Assembly (NCBI GenBank): GCA_038320885.1
Contig: JBBQER010000051.1
Location: forward strand, 1 to 28,875
From: JBBQER01 sp038320885
Lineage (GTDB): Bacteria > Actinomycetota > Acidimicrobiia > IMCC26256 > PALSA-610
Direction of reading: 5' to 3'
DNA: 28,875 nt
A model generated the notes under the pieces. That model did not search any database and was not told the origin of the DNA. It saw only the letters and a program-made list of their open reading frames with translations. Position numbers and translations under genes: made by a program. This document shows, piece after piece, positions 1-6,523 of this stretch (position 1 is its first letter; every line of letters starts with the position of its first letter).

Positions 1-1
1 C

Positions 2-148
2 GCGTCGATCGTCAACTCGTCCGACTCGAACAACGACGGCGTGCACGACTGGGAGGTCGACTACCGCGAGAAGGTTCACCGCATGATGGACATTCTCGTC
101 GGCGGGAGTCGCCACCGATCCAGAGGCGCAGTGGCTTGTCGTGGCTGA
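2..148 (+). pseudogene. C-terminal-side fragment of an SGNH/DUF459-type hydrolase, runs in from the left edge
   Basis: The frame is open from the window edge to a TGA at 146-148. Residues 1 to about 35 look like real protein: an NDGVHDWEVDYREKV stretch followed by HRMMDILVGG. The W-x3-Y-R-x-K-V-x3-M-M-D spacing resembles the segment before the last strand of DUF459/SGNH hydrolases. After about base 107 the similarity stops and the frame reads antisense of the opposing gene. The piece faces the N-terminal fragment at 401 and both break at the same place, so they are probably two parts of one gene joined in inverted orientation. Family assignment rests on short motifs only. Confidence 0.4.
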
Positions 149-401
149 TGGCGCGCGGCGGTCCGACGGCGCGCGTGATCGCGACGCTGGAATCGGGCGC
201 CGGCTGTTCGCGCTTCGAGGGAGCACGCGTGTCGGCGGGCGCCGCCGCCGTGTGGTCGTTGTCCCGCAACGCCATCGCGGTACCGGTGCCGAGCGCGATC
301 AGCGCGCAGATGACGACCGCGCCGACGATTCGCGTGCGACGCTGACGCGTCGCGAGCCGTCGGCGACGGCTGTCGGTGTCGGGGGAGGCCTCGTCAGTCA
401 T
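12..401 (-). CDS. N-terminal fragment of a membrane-anchored SGNH/GDSL (DUF459-type) hydrolase, broken
   Basis: The ATG is at 401. The protein starts with a short Arg-rich cytoplasmic stretch, then one membrane segment at about residues 25-46 (IVGAVVICALIALGTGTAMAL), then a Pro/Ala-rich linker. Residues about 84-99 read AISHDKPLRLWIGGDS, matching block I of SGNH hydrolases, where the Ser of GDS is the nucleophile. Immediately after GGDS the protein turns into low-complexity Arg/Ser sequence, which is the antisense of the fragment at 2-148. The catalytic domain is therefore lost at about base 105-112. Intact relatives are several hundred residues long and act outside the membrane on unknown esters or glycans. 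It follows the ABC gene by 34 bp on the same strand and could be co-transcribed with it. Confidence 0.55.
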   Translation of the reverse strand: MTDEASPDTDSRRRRLATRQRRTRIVGAVVICALIALGTGTAMALRDNDHTAAAPADTRAPSKREQPAPDSSVAITRAVGPPRAISHDKPLRLWIGGDSRRRECPSCGEPSRGSRPPSRARRRCSSRTS

Positions 402-435
402 CGCGGAGACTTCGAATCGTAGCGGTTGACGATGT

Positions 436-2322
436 CTACGCGGACTCGCGGTCGTCGGTGGGTGCGCGCCCGATTTGCGTGCGGTACAACTCCGAGTACA
501 GGCCTCCGCGTGCGAGCAGATGGCTGTGCGTGCCGCTTTCGACGATTCGACCGTCGTCCACGACGAGGATCCGATCCGCGTCGACGATCGTCGACAACCG
601 GTGTGCGATCACGATCGCCGTCCGGTTCTGCAAGATCTCGTCGAAGGCTTGTTGGATCGCGACCTCCGACTCGGAGTCGAGGTGCGAAGTCGCTTCGTCG
701 AGGATCACGATCGCCGGATCCTTGAGCAGCAGCCGCGCGATGGCGAGTCGTTGCTTCTCGCCGCCCGACATGCGGTAGCCGCGCTCGCCGACGACGGTGT
801 CGAGCCGATCGGGCAGCGACGCGACGAGATCCCAGATGCGCGCGGCGCGCAACACACCCTCGAGATCAGCTTCGGTCGCGTCCGGTTCGGCGAAGAGCAG
901 GTTGGCCCGAATGCTCTCGTGGAACAGGTGCGGATCCTGCGGAACGAGACCCACCGCTGCGTGCAGCGACTCGAGCGTCAGATCCTTCACGTCGTGACCG
1001 TCGACGCGTACCGCTCCTTGGTTCGCCTCGTACATGCGCGGGACGAGCATCGCAATCGTCGTCTTGCCCGCACCCGACGGGCCGACGAGCGCCACCGTCT
1101 CACCCGGTTCGACGACGAGCGAGACGTCTCGGAGGATCCATTCGCTCGGCTCCTCGCCGCCCGGCGTCCCGGGCGTTTCCAACGAGGGGATCGACACCTG
1201 ATCTCCCGGAGGATGGCGGAACCACACGTGCTCGAACTCGACCCTGCCTTCGGGCTCGGGGAGATCGACCGCGCCGGGACGGTCGGCGATCGACGCCGGG
1301 AAGTCGAGCACCTCGAACACACGCTCGAACGAGACCAGCGCGGTGAGGATGTCGACACGCGAGTTCGTGAGCTGCGCGAGCGGTTGGTACATCTGGCCGA
1401 CGTAGAGCATGAACGCGATGACAGTGCCCGCTGAGATCGTGCCGGAGATCGCGAGATTGCCGCCGACGTAGTAGACGACTGCGGTGCCGACCGCGGCGAC
1501 GAGCCCGAGCGCGACGAACAGGATCCGGCCGTAGATCGCGGTGCGCACCCCGATGTCACGCACGCCCGCGGCGCGGGCCGCGAAACGATCGCGTTCGGCG
1601 TCGCTCTTCCCGAAGAGCTTGGAGAGAAGTGCACCGGCGACATTGAATCGTTCGACCGTGAGATTGTTCATCTCCGCGTTGAGCTGCATACCTTGACGGG
1701 TGAGGTTCTGCATCCGCGGCCCGATGCGACGCGCGGGCCAGATGAACAGCGGCAGCACGATCAGCGTGAGCAGCGTGAGCCGCCACTCCAACCAGAGCAT
1801 GATCGTGAGCACGACCGACAAGTTGATGACGTTCGACACGACAGTACCGAGCGTCGTCGTCACCGCTTGCTGGGCGCCGATCACGTCGTTGTTCAGCCGC
1901 GATTGGAGTGCGCCGGTTTGCGTGCGCGTGAAGAACGCAAGTGGCATGCGTTGGACGTGGTCGAACAGCGCGACGCGCAGGTCGTAGATGAGTCCTTCGC
2001 CGACTCGTGACGACAAGTAGCGCTGTATGAGCGAGAGCATCGCATCGGCGAACGCGAGCAGCACCGCGGCGGTTGCCAGGATCAGCACGAGGCGGCGATC
2101 GTGGTGCTGCGGCGGCAACGCGCGGTCGATCAGGGCCTTCATCAACAAGCCCGGGATCACGACGACGATGGCGTCGAGGACAACCGCAATGACGAAGCCG
2201 GTGAGCATCCGCCGGTAGGGCCGCACCCAGGTGAGGACGCGGCGCAGCGTTGCCCGGTTCACGCGCCGCCCCCGCACGGCGTCGGCGCGGCTGAAGCCCT
2301 GGAGCGTGCTGTGATTCATCAT
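436..2322 (-). CDS. ABC exporter half-transporter (TMD-NBD fusion)
   Basis: This is a 628-residue type IV ABC exporter subunit with an N-terminal transmembrane domain of six expected helices and a C-terminal nucleotide-binding domain. Seen in the NBD: Walker A GPSGAGKTT at about residue 414, Q-loop in LVPQDPHLF, signature MSGGE at about 518, Walker B IVILDEAT with the catalytic Glu, and H-loop IAHRLS. All ATPase residues are intact, so a homodimer with two active sites is likely. The frame is open further upstream, but the MM at 2322 is chosen because the upstream extension would cover the divergent acyl-CoA dehydrogenase. TACCGT lies 10 nt before the ATG, suggesting a very short leader. Such proteins export lipids, drugs or peptides; the substrate cannot be read from the sequence. 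Confidence 0.9.
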   Translation of the reverse strand: MMNHSTLQGFSRADAVRGRRVNRATLRRVLTWVRPYRRMLTGFVIAVVLDAIVVVIPGLLMKALIDRALPPQHHDRRLVLILATAAVLLAFADAMLSLIQRYLSSRVGEGLIYDLRVALFDHVQRMPLAFFTRTQTGALQSRLNNDVIGAQQAVTTTLGTVVSNVINLSVVLTIMLWLEWRLTLLTLIVLPLFIWPARRIGPRMQNLTRQGMQLNAEMNNLTVERFNVAGALLSKLFGKSDAERDRFAARAAGVRDIGVRTAIYGRILFVALGLVAAVGTAVVYYVGGNLAISGTISAGTVIAFMLYVGQMYQPLAQLTNSRVDILTALVSFERVFEVLDFPASIADRPGAVDLPEPEGRVEFEHVWFRHPPGDQVSIPSLETPGTPGGEEPSEWILRDVSLVVEPGETVALVGPSGAGKTTIAMLVPRMYEANQGAVRVDGHDVKDLTLESLHAAVGLVPQDPHLFHESIRANLLFAEPDATEADLEGVLRAARIWDLVASLPDRLDTVVGERGYRMSGGEKQRLAIARLLLKDPAIVILDEATSHLDSESEVAIQQAFDEILQNRTAIVIAHRLSTIVDADRILVVDDGRIVESGTHSHLLARGGLYSELYRTQIGRAPTDDRESA

Positions 2323-2372
2323 CGGCCGGACCACGGTACCGGTCGCCGACGCGGCCCCGGTTCTGGAACGCG

Positions 2373-2378
2373 TAGCGT
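2373..2378 (+). promoter_or_regulatory. -10 element TAGCGT, leaderless promoter of the acyl-CoA dehydrogenase
   Basis: TAGCGT fits TANNNT and lies 7 nt before the ATG at 2386, with no Shine-Dalgarno between. Transcription would begin at or next to the A of the start codon. This supports the ATG at 2386 over the longer open frame. Confidence 0.5.
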
Positions 2379-2385
2379 GCGCGCC

Positions 2386-3543
2386 ATGACCGTTGAGACC
2401 GATCCGGAGATCCGCCGCGAGCTGATCGAGACCGTTCGCCGCTTCGTCACCCGCGAGGTGATGCCCGTCGCCTCGGAGCTCGAGCGGGCCGACGAGTTCC
2501 CCACGGCCATCGTTGAGCAGATGAAGGGGCTGGGCCTGTTCGGCATCACCGTGCCGGAGGAGTACGGCGGGCTCGGGCTCGACCTGCTCACCTACATCGG
2601 GGTGATCGAGGAGCTCGCGTACGGCTGGATGTCGCTGTCGGGGATCGTCAACACGCACACGATTGCCGCGTACCTGCTCGTGCACCACGGGACCGACGCG
2701 CAAAAGCAGCGGTGGCTCCCGCGCCTCGTGACGGGCGAGCTCCGGGGTTGCCTGTCGCTCTCCGAGGCCGACGCGGGGAGCGACACGCGCAATCTCTCGT
2801 GTCGCGCGACTCGTGACGGCGACGAGTACGTGATCGATGGCACGAAGATGTGGGTCACCAACGGCGAACGCGCGGGCATCGTCGCGCTGGCCGCGCGCAC
2901 CGATGCCGGCATCTGCTGCTTCATCGTGGAGAAGGAACCGGGTCCGACGAGCGGTGGCATCACGGTCAGCCGGAACATCGGCAAGCTCGGCTACAAGGGC
3001 ATCGAGACCGTCGAGATGTCATACGTCGATCATCGCGTTCCCGCCGACGCGCTCATCGGTGAGGAAGGACGCGGGCTCGGGTACATCCTCGGTGCGCTCG
3101 AAGTCGGGCGCATCAACATCGCGGCGCGGGCGGTCGGCGTCGCGCGCGCGGCGTTCGACGCGGCGATGGGTTACGCACGCGAGCGGCGAACGATGGGCAA
3201 GCCGATCGCCGAGCACCAGGCGATCCAGCTCAAGCTCGCCGACATGGCCACCAAGCTCGAAGCCGCGCGTCTGCTCACCCGCAACGCGGCGGAACGCAAA
3301 CAGGCAGGCGAACGTGCCGACGTGGAAGCCGGCATGGCCAAGCTCTTCGCGAGCGAGACCGCGTTCGAGATCGCAGCCGACTCGATGCGTATCCATGGTG
3401 GCGTCGGCTACACGACGGAGGTTCCCGTCGAGCGCTACTACCGCGACGCTCCGCTCATGCTGATCGGCGAAGGCACCAACGAGATCCAGCGCCTCGTCAT
3501 CGCGCGTGGCCTCCTGGCCCGCGCCGACGCGGCCGGTCAGTAG
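2386..3543 (+). CDS. Acyl-CoA dehydrogenase
   Basis: This 385-residue flavoprotein would oxidise acyl-CoA to trans-2-enoyl-CoA using FAD and pass electrons to ETF. Seen: FGITVPEEYGGLG (about residues 52-64), the FAD/substrate loop LSEADAGSD, VIDGTKMWVTNG in the middle beta domain, and the C-terminal MRIHGGVGYTTEVPVERYYRD and GEGTNEIQR, which carries the expected catalytic Glu (about residue 362). Length matches the short/medium-chain class. The start is set by the leaderless -10 at 2373; the frame is open back to 2101, but that part overlaps the divergent ABC gene antisense. Chain length or branched-chain specificity cannot be called. The MaoC hydratase nearby would act on the same type of product, but the two are not in one operon. 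Confidence 0.93.
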   Translation: MTVETDPEIRRELIETVRRFVTREVMPVASELERADEFPTAIVEQMKGLGLFGITVPEEYGGLGLDLLTYIGVIEELAYGWMSLSGIVNTHTIAAYLLVHHGTDAQKQRWLPRLVTGELRGCLSLSEADAGSDTRNLSCRATRDGDEYVIDGTKMWVTNGERAGIVALAARTDAGICCFIVEKEPGPTSGGITVSRNIGKLGYKGIETVEMSYVDHRVPADALIGEEGRGLGYILGALEVGRINIAARAVGVARAAFDAAMGYARERRTMGKPIAEHQAIQLKLADMATKLEAARLLTRNAAERKQAGERADVEAGMAKLFASETAFEIAADSMRIHGGVGYTTEVPVERYYRDAPLMLIGEGTNEIQRLVIARGLLARADAAGQ

Positions 3544-3702
3544 CGACCCGGCTCCTCCGCCCACCCCTGGCGGGCCGGCCCGTAGGCCGAAGAAGAGTCG
3601 GTCAAACGCGGACTATCGGTGCCGAGGTTTGGGTGTGGGCCCCTCGCGGGTAGCTAGGGGGTTACCGAGAGAGAGGGTGTCCGTGACCGTGAGGGCGAGC
3701 GC

Positions 3703-4461
3703 GTGAGCCATCGACCTGCGATTCGGCTTGCTCAACTGAGTGACCTGCACTTGGTTGGGGAAGGAGCTCCGCTCCCGTTCGGTCAAGACACCGCGGCGAG
3801 CCTGGCCGCAGTGGTCGATGCGTTCCCCGCGCGTCCCGATATTGCGGTGATGAGCGGCGACCTTGCCGATGACGGCAGCACCGAGGCGTACCGCAGGATC
3901 CGCACCCTCACCGCAGACCTGGCTGACGAGGCGCATTTCGTCCCCGGGAATCACGACGATCCCGCGGGCATGTACGAGGTGCTCGGCGGGAGCGACGACC
4001 TGCGTCTCGTGAGGCTGTCACCGAGCTGGGCGATGCTTCTGGTGAGCTCGCAATGGCCGGGGCACGACGCCGGGCGCCTTACCGCGGAGACGTTGGCCAC
4101 CCTCGACGAAGCACTCGCGAAGACGAAGCAACACGTGATCGTGTGTATGCATCACCCGCCCGCATCCACATGCGACGATCCGTACTGCCGGATCGTCAAC
4201 GCGGCTGAGACACTGAGCGTGTTCCACCGCCAGCAGCGCGTCCGGGCGGTTCTTTCGGGTCATCTGCACCGCGCCTTCGACAACCACCGAGACGGCATCC
4301 GATTCCTCGGTGCTCCGTCAACCTGCCGTCAACTCACACACGGCGGCGTACCGCACTTCGCGCCGACTTCAGCGCCACCCGCTGCAAGGCTCTTCGATCT
4401 TCACAGCGATGGCGCCATCACGTACCAGACTGTCTCCGCGCGCTACGTACACGCTGGTTGA
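3703..4461 (+). CDS. CpdA-like metallophosphoesterase (cyclic nucleotide phosphodiesterase type)
   Basis: This 252-residue calcineurin-like phosphoesterase has the full set of metal-binding motifs: D14 and H16 in QLSDLHL, D53 in SGDLADD, N83-H84-D85 in PGNHDD, H150 in CMHHPP, and H187/H189 in SGHLHR. Motif order and length match CpdA/Icc and Rv0805-type class III phosphodiesterases, which hydrolyse cAMP and other phosphodiesters with a dinuclear Fe/Mn centre. No signal peptide is seen, so it is probably cytosolic. The start is GTG at 3703. The 159-bp gap upstream contains several other GTG codons, but they are out of frame. The true substrate is open, since the family is promiscuous. Confidence 0.88.
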   Translation: MSHRPAIRLAQLSDLHLVGEGAPLPFGQDTAASLAAVVDAFPARPDIAVMSGDLADDGSTEAYRRIRTLTADLADEAHFVPGNHDDPAGMYEVLGGSDDLRLVRLSPSWAMLLVSSQWPGHDAGRLTAETLATLDEALAKTKQHVIVCMHHPPASTCDDPYCRIVNAAETLSVFHRQQRVRAVLSGHLHRAFDNHRDGIRFLGAPSTCRQLTHGGVPHFAPTSAPPAARLFDLHSDGAITYQTVSARYVHAG

Positions 4462-4483
4462 GCACTCTCGCACAGTCGGTCGG

Positions 4484-4489
4484 TACGCT
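4484..4489 (+). promoter_or_regulatory. -10 element TACGCT, leaderless promoter of the MaoC gene
   Basis: TACGCT fits TANNNT and ends 6 nt before the ATG at 4496, with no Shine-Dalgarno between. It decides the start against the longer frame from 4310, which lies inside the phosphoesterase gene. Confidence 0.5.
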
Positions 4490-4495
4490 CGCACC

Positions 4496-5005
4496 ATGAC
4501 CGTGCACGAGCGTCCCTTCGGTCGTTACTTCGAGGACTTCGAAGTCGGCGACCTCTACAAGCACTGGCCCGGCAAGACCATCACCGAGGCCGACGACCAT
4601 CTGTTCTGCATGATCACGATGAACCACCATCCGCTGCATACGGACGCGTGGTACGGCGAGACGCAGACCCAGTTCGGCAAGAACGTCGTGGTCGGCAACC
4701 TCGTCTACAGCCTCGTGCTCGGGATGTCGGTGGCCGACGTCAGCGGAGTTGCCATCGCCAACCTCGAGGTCGAGACGCTCCAGCACAAGAAGCCGACGTT
4801 CCACGGCGACACCATCTACGCGGAGACCAAGGTGCTCGACAAGAAGGCGTCGGAGAGCAAGCCCGATCGCGGCGTCGTGACGGTCGAGTCGCGGGGCTTC
4901 AACCAGCGCGGCGAAGAGGTCTGCTACTTCCGCCGCCGGGTGATGGTGCCGACGCGTGCCGCGGCCAAGCCCCGTCAGCGTCCCTACGAATCGCCGTCCG
5001 AATAG
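4496..5005 (+). CDS. MaoC-family hot-dog enoyl-CoA hydratase/dehydratase
   Basis: This is a 169-residue single hot-dog domain protein. FEDFEVGDLYKHWPGKTITEADDH followed by MNHHPLHTD is the MaoC hydratase signature, with the Asp/His pair of the catalytic region around residues 34-50. The segment NLEVETLQHKKPTFHGDTIY is the typical second half. Members hydrate enoyl-CoA thioesters to 3-hydroxyacyl-CoA, or dehydrate methylmalyl- or mesaconyl-type CoA esters; the exact substrate is not readable here. The start follows from the leaderless -10 at 4484. The HIT gene follows after 12 bp on the same strand, so they probably share a transcript. Confidence 0.88.
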   Translation: MTVHERPFGRYFEDFEVGDLYKHWPGKTITEADDHLFCMITMNHHPLHTDAWYGETQTQFGKNVVVGNLVYSLVLGMSVADVSGVAIANLEVETLQHKKPTFHGDTIYAETKVLDKKASESKPDRGVVTVESRGFNQRGEEVCYFRRRVMVPTRAAAKPRQRPYESPSE

Positions 5006-5017
5006 CTGAGCTCGCTC

Positions 5018-5452
5018 ATGGCCGCGGGCGACTGCCTCTTCTGCGCGGTATTAGCCGGGAGCGAACCGTCGCACGTCGTGCTCGACAAGCCCGACGTGGT
5101 CGCGTTCCTCGATCACCGACCCGTGTTCAAAGGGCACTTGCTCGTGATCCCGCGCCTGCACGTCGTCACGCTTCCCGACTTACCGACCGAGCTGTTGGAA
5201 CCGCTGTTCGGCGCGGTGGCGCGTTGCGCGACCGCGATGGTCGAGGGCCTCGGTGCGCAGGGTTCGTGGGTCGCGGAGAACAACATCGTGAGTCAGGCGG
5301 TTCCGCATCTCCACGTGCACGTCGTCCCTCGCACGAAGGGTGACGGTCTCAAAGGTTTCTTCTGGCCCCGCCACAAGTACGAAGGTGAAGCAGAGATGGC
5401 CGACTACGCCACCCGGTTGCGCACCACGCTCCGCAGGACAACTCCGTACTAG
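5018..5452 (+). CDS. HIT-family nucleotide hydrolase/transferase
   Basis: This 144-residue histidine-triad protein carries H97-L-H99-V-H101-V, the active-site triad in which the middle His is nucleophilic, followed by PRTKGDG and FWPRHKY. A CxxC pair (C6, C9) near the N-terminus resembles the structural zinc site of many HIT proteins. VFKGHLLVIPRLHV is the conserved nucleotide-pocket strand. HIT proteins cleave nucleotidyl phosphoramidates or dinucleoside polyphosphates in the cytosol. It lies 12 bp after the MaoC gene and has no obvious promoter of its own, so co-transcription is likely. The substrate is not assignable. Confidence 0.9.
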   Translation: MAAGDCLFCAVLAGSEPSHVVLDKPDVVAFLDHRPVFKGHLLVIPRLHVVTLPDLPTELLEPLFGAVARCATAMVEGLGAQGSWVAENNIVSQAVPHLHVHVVPRTKGDGLKGFFWPRHKYEGEAEMADYATRLRTTLRRTTPY

Positions 5453-5592
5453 GAGCCCGCGGCACGTCTCCCCGGCCGCCGTTCGGCCGCGGCCGCAGTA
5501 ACGGCGAGGGTGGCCTGGCCGGCGGTGAACCCGACCTCGATGACAAGCCCTCGCACGGCGGCGTCGAACGGGAGTCCCCGGTCGAGAAGCAT
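5449..5592 (-). CDS. Possible small protein, 47 residues, unknown
   Basis: The ATG at 5592 opens a 47-residue frame ending at a TAG that overlaps the HIT stop codon tail to tail. The peptide has amphipathic helical character (MLLDRGLPFDAAVRGL, then VIEVGFTAGQATLAVTAAAA) and a basic tail. The same frame is open about 17 codons further upstream (including HSDIAYTPGTHAAP) without a usable start before a stop, so it may be a longer decayed gene. I do not recognise the family. No convincing promoter or Shine-Dalgarno is visible. Confidence 0.25.
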   Translation of the reverse strand: MLLDRGLPFDAAVRGLVIEVGFTAGQATLAVTAAAAERRPGRRAAGS

Positions 5593-5933
5593 TGGCGCTG
5601 CGTGGGTGCCGGGTGTGTATGCGATATCCGAGTGATCGACCCCTCACGCCGAAGCGGTAAGCCACGCGACCCGAGTGGCGGGTCCATTGTCAGGACCATG
5701 ACGGCCCGTCGTCATCCCGAGTCGGGTGGCGACTCACTTGGCTCATCTCACGGCGCGCGAGTTGTGGTTAGACCGCACGTCGATGAGGGCATGAGAGTCA
5801 TAGGTGGGTGAGTCGTGCCGCTACCGCCGTTTGCCCTCATCTATTGAAAGGCGGCGACACGGCCCGGCACCTGTCCGGAACGATTGCGTTGCCAGCGGCC
5901 CAGACCTCGCACTGGCAGCGTGCTTCACTCCGC
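5593..5933. other. Gene-poor interval with several inverted repeats
   Basis: I find no convincing gene in these 341 bases. Inverted repeats seen: ATGACG/CGTCAT arms at 5698-5703 and 5710-5715; GAGTC/GACTC arms at 5719-5723 and 5731-5735; a perfect 10-bp pair GATGAGGGCA (5782-5791) and TGCCCTCATC (5832-5841) with a 40-nt spacer; and GTGCCG (about 5815) with CGGCAC (about 5868). These could be protein-binding sites or a structured RNA. No tRNA-like or known riboswitch pattern is recognised. Confidence 0.4.
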
Positions 5934-6209
5934 TCAGTCGAAGCGGGTCGACCCGTCGATCACGAACGTAGCGAGCTCGTCCATCGTGACCCGAGCGGTC
6001 GTCGCCCGCGCGCGCATGAGATCGAGCGCACGCTCGACGCCGCAGCCGGCCTGCACCGAGACGATGCCGACGGCTTGGCTGACGCGAGCGGTGTGCTCGA
6101 ACGGCGATCCGTTCGACTCGTTCCCCATTGGCCCCGATCCCCTCGGGGGGTGCCCGGTCGCGATGAGGCACAAACTGCCGATTGCGGGTTTTTCCGCAGG
6201 CGAGGTCAC
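5934..6209 (-). CDS. Small ANTAR-domain protein
   Basis: This 91-residue protein has a C-terminal half, from about residue 40 (ARVSQAVGIVSVQAGCGVERALDLMRARATTARVTMDELATFVIDG), that fits the ANTAR three-helix RNA-binding domain: A-x-G-I-(V)-S near the start, then a helix with ALDLMRARA, then the short last helix. ANTAR proteins usually carry a GAF, PAS or receiver sensor and act as antiterminators on paired RNA stem-loops. Here no sensor domain is present, and the N-terminal 40 residues are unrecognised. The GTG at 6209 is the longest start; an ATG at 6128 would give an ANTAR-only protein. It could be a remnant of a longer GAF-ANTAR gene. Confidence 0.55.
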   Translation of the reverse strand: MTSPAEKPAIGSLCLIATGHPPRGSGPMGNESNGSPFEHTARVSQAVGIVSVQAGCGVERALDLMRARATTARVTMDELATFVIDGSTRFD

Positions 6210-6256
6210 CGATGCGCATGAAGCAGGGATTCGTAGGCGGCGATGACACCGACGCG

Positions 6257-6262
6257 TAACGT
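6257..6262 (+). promoter_or_regulatory. -10 element TAACGT, leaderless promoter of the small acidic protein
   Basis: TAACGT fits TANNNT and ends 6 nt before the GTG at 6269, with no Shine-Dalgarno. The exact spacing supports the short downstream frame as a real gene. Confidence 0.45.
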
Positions 6263-6268
6263 GAGGTC

Positions 6269-6460
6269 GTGACCGAGCGCAAGCCCCCCGATTCTCCTGC
6301 CCACGAGCGGGACGAGGACGAGAAACCCGAGTTCAATGCGTCCGCGGCGATGACGAAGAAGGTGCTCGAAGCCGAGCCCCGCGGCGATGGCCCGCCCGAG
6401 GTTGACGACGCGGCCCGCCAGGAGGCCGAGTATCCCGAGGACGAGACCAACGAGGGCTGA
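6269..6460 (+). CDS. Small acidic, probably disordered protein of unknown function
   Basis: This 63-residue protein is rich in Glu, Asp, Pro and Lys, with no hydrophobic core and one short possible helix (SAAMTKKVLEAE, about residues 25-36). I recognise no family. Support for it being real: the GTG start sits 6 nt behind a TANNNT hexamer, as in clear genes of this window, and it lies in the same direction as and 57 bp before the next gene. Composition suggests a soluble, intrinsically disordered protein. It could still be a chance frame. Confidence 0.5.
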   Translation: MTERKPPDSPAHERDEDEKPEFNASAAMTKKVLEAEPRGDGPPEVDDAARQEAEYPEDETNEG

Positions 6461-6491
6461 GGCAAGTAAGTCGTTACCGAGGTTGCGCTCT

Positions 6492-6523
6492 GAATGAAGT
6501 AATGATGTAATGAAACAATGACA
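6492..6523 (+). repeat. Four tandem 8-bp NAATGANN repeats over the start of the 6518 gene (candidate operator)
   Basis: Copies are gaatgaag (6492-6499), taatgatg (6500-6507), taatgaaa (6508-6515) and caatgaca (6516-6523). All share AATGA at the same place in the octad. The run is strikingly AT-rich for this genome and covers the probable -10 region and the ATG at 6518. Tandem octads overlapping a promoter are the classic target layout for ribbon-helix-helix repressors such as MetJ. A possible promoter is TTGCGC (6483-6488), 17 bp, then TGTAAT (6506-6511), 6 nt before the ATG. TGTAAT lacks the important second-position A, so the exact -10 is uncertain. Confidence 0.6.

Noticed and set aside
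2101..2385. N-terminal extension of the acyl-CoA dehydrogenase frame
   Set aside because: The extension overlaps the divergent ABC gene and lacks dehydrogenase similarity; a -10 hexamer sits 7 nt before the ATG at 2386.
2323..2703. N-terminal extension of the 436-2322 ABC exporter
   Set aside because: It is antisense to the acyl-CoA dehydrogenase and reads as Arg/His-rich non-protein sequence.
3571..3582. CGGGCCGGCCCG palindrome after the acyl-CoA dehydrogenase
   Set aside because: It has no loop and no T-tract and is expected by chance in such GC-rich DNA; not called as terminator.
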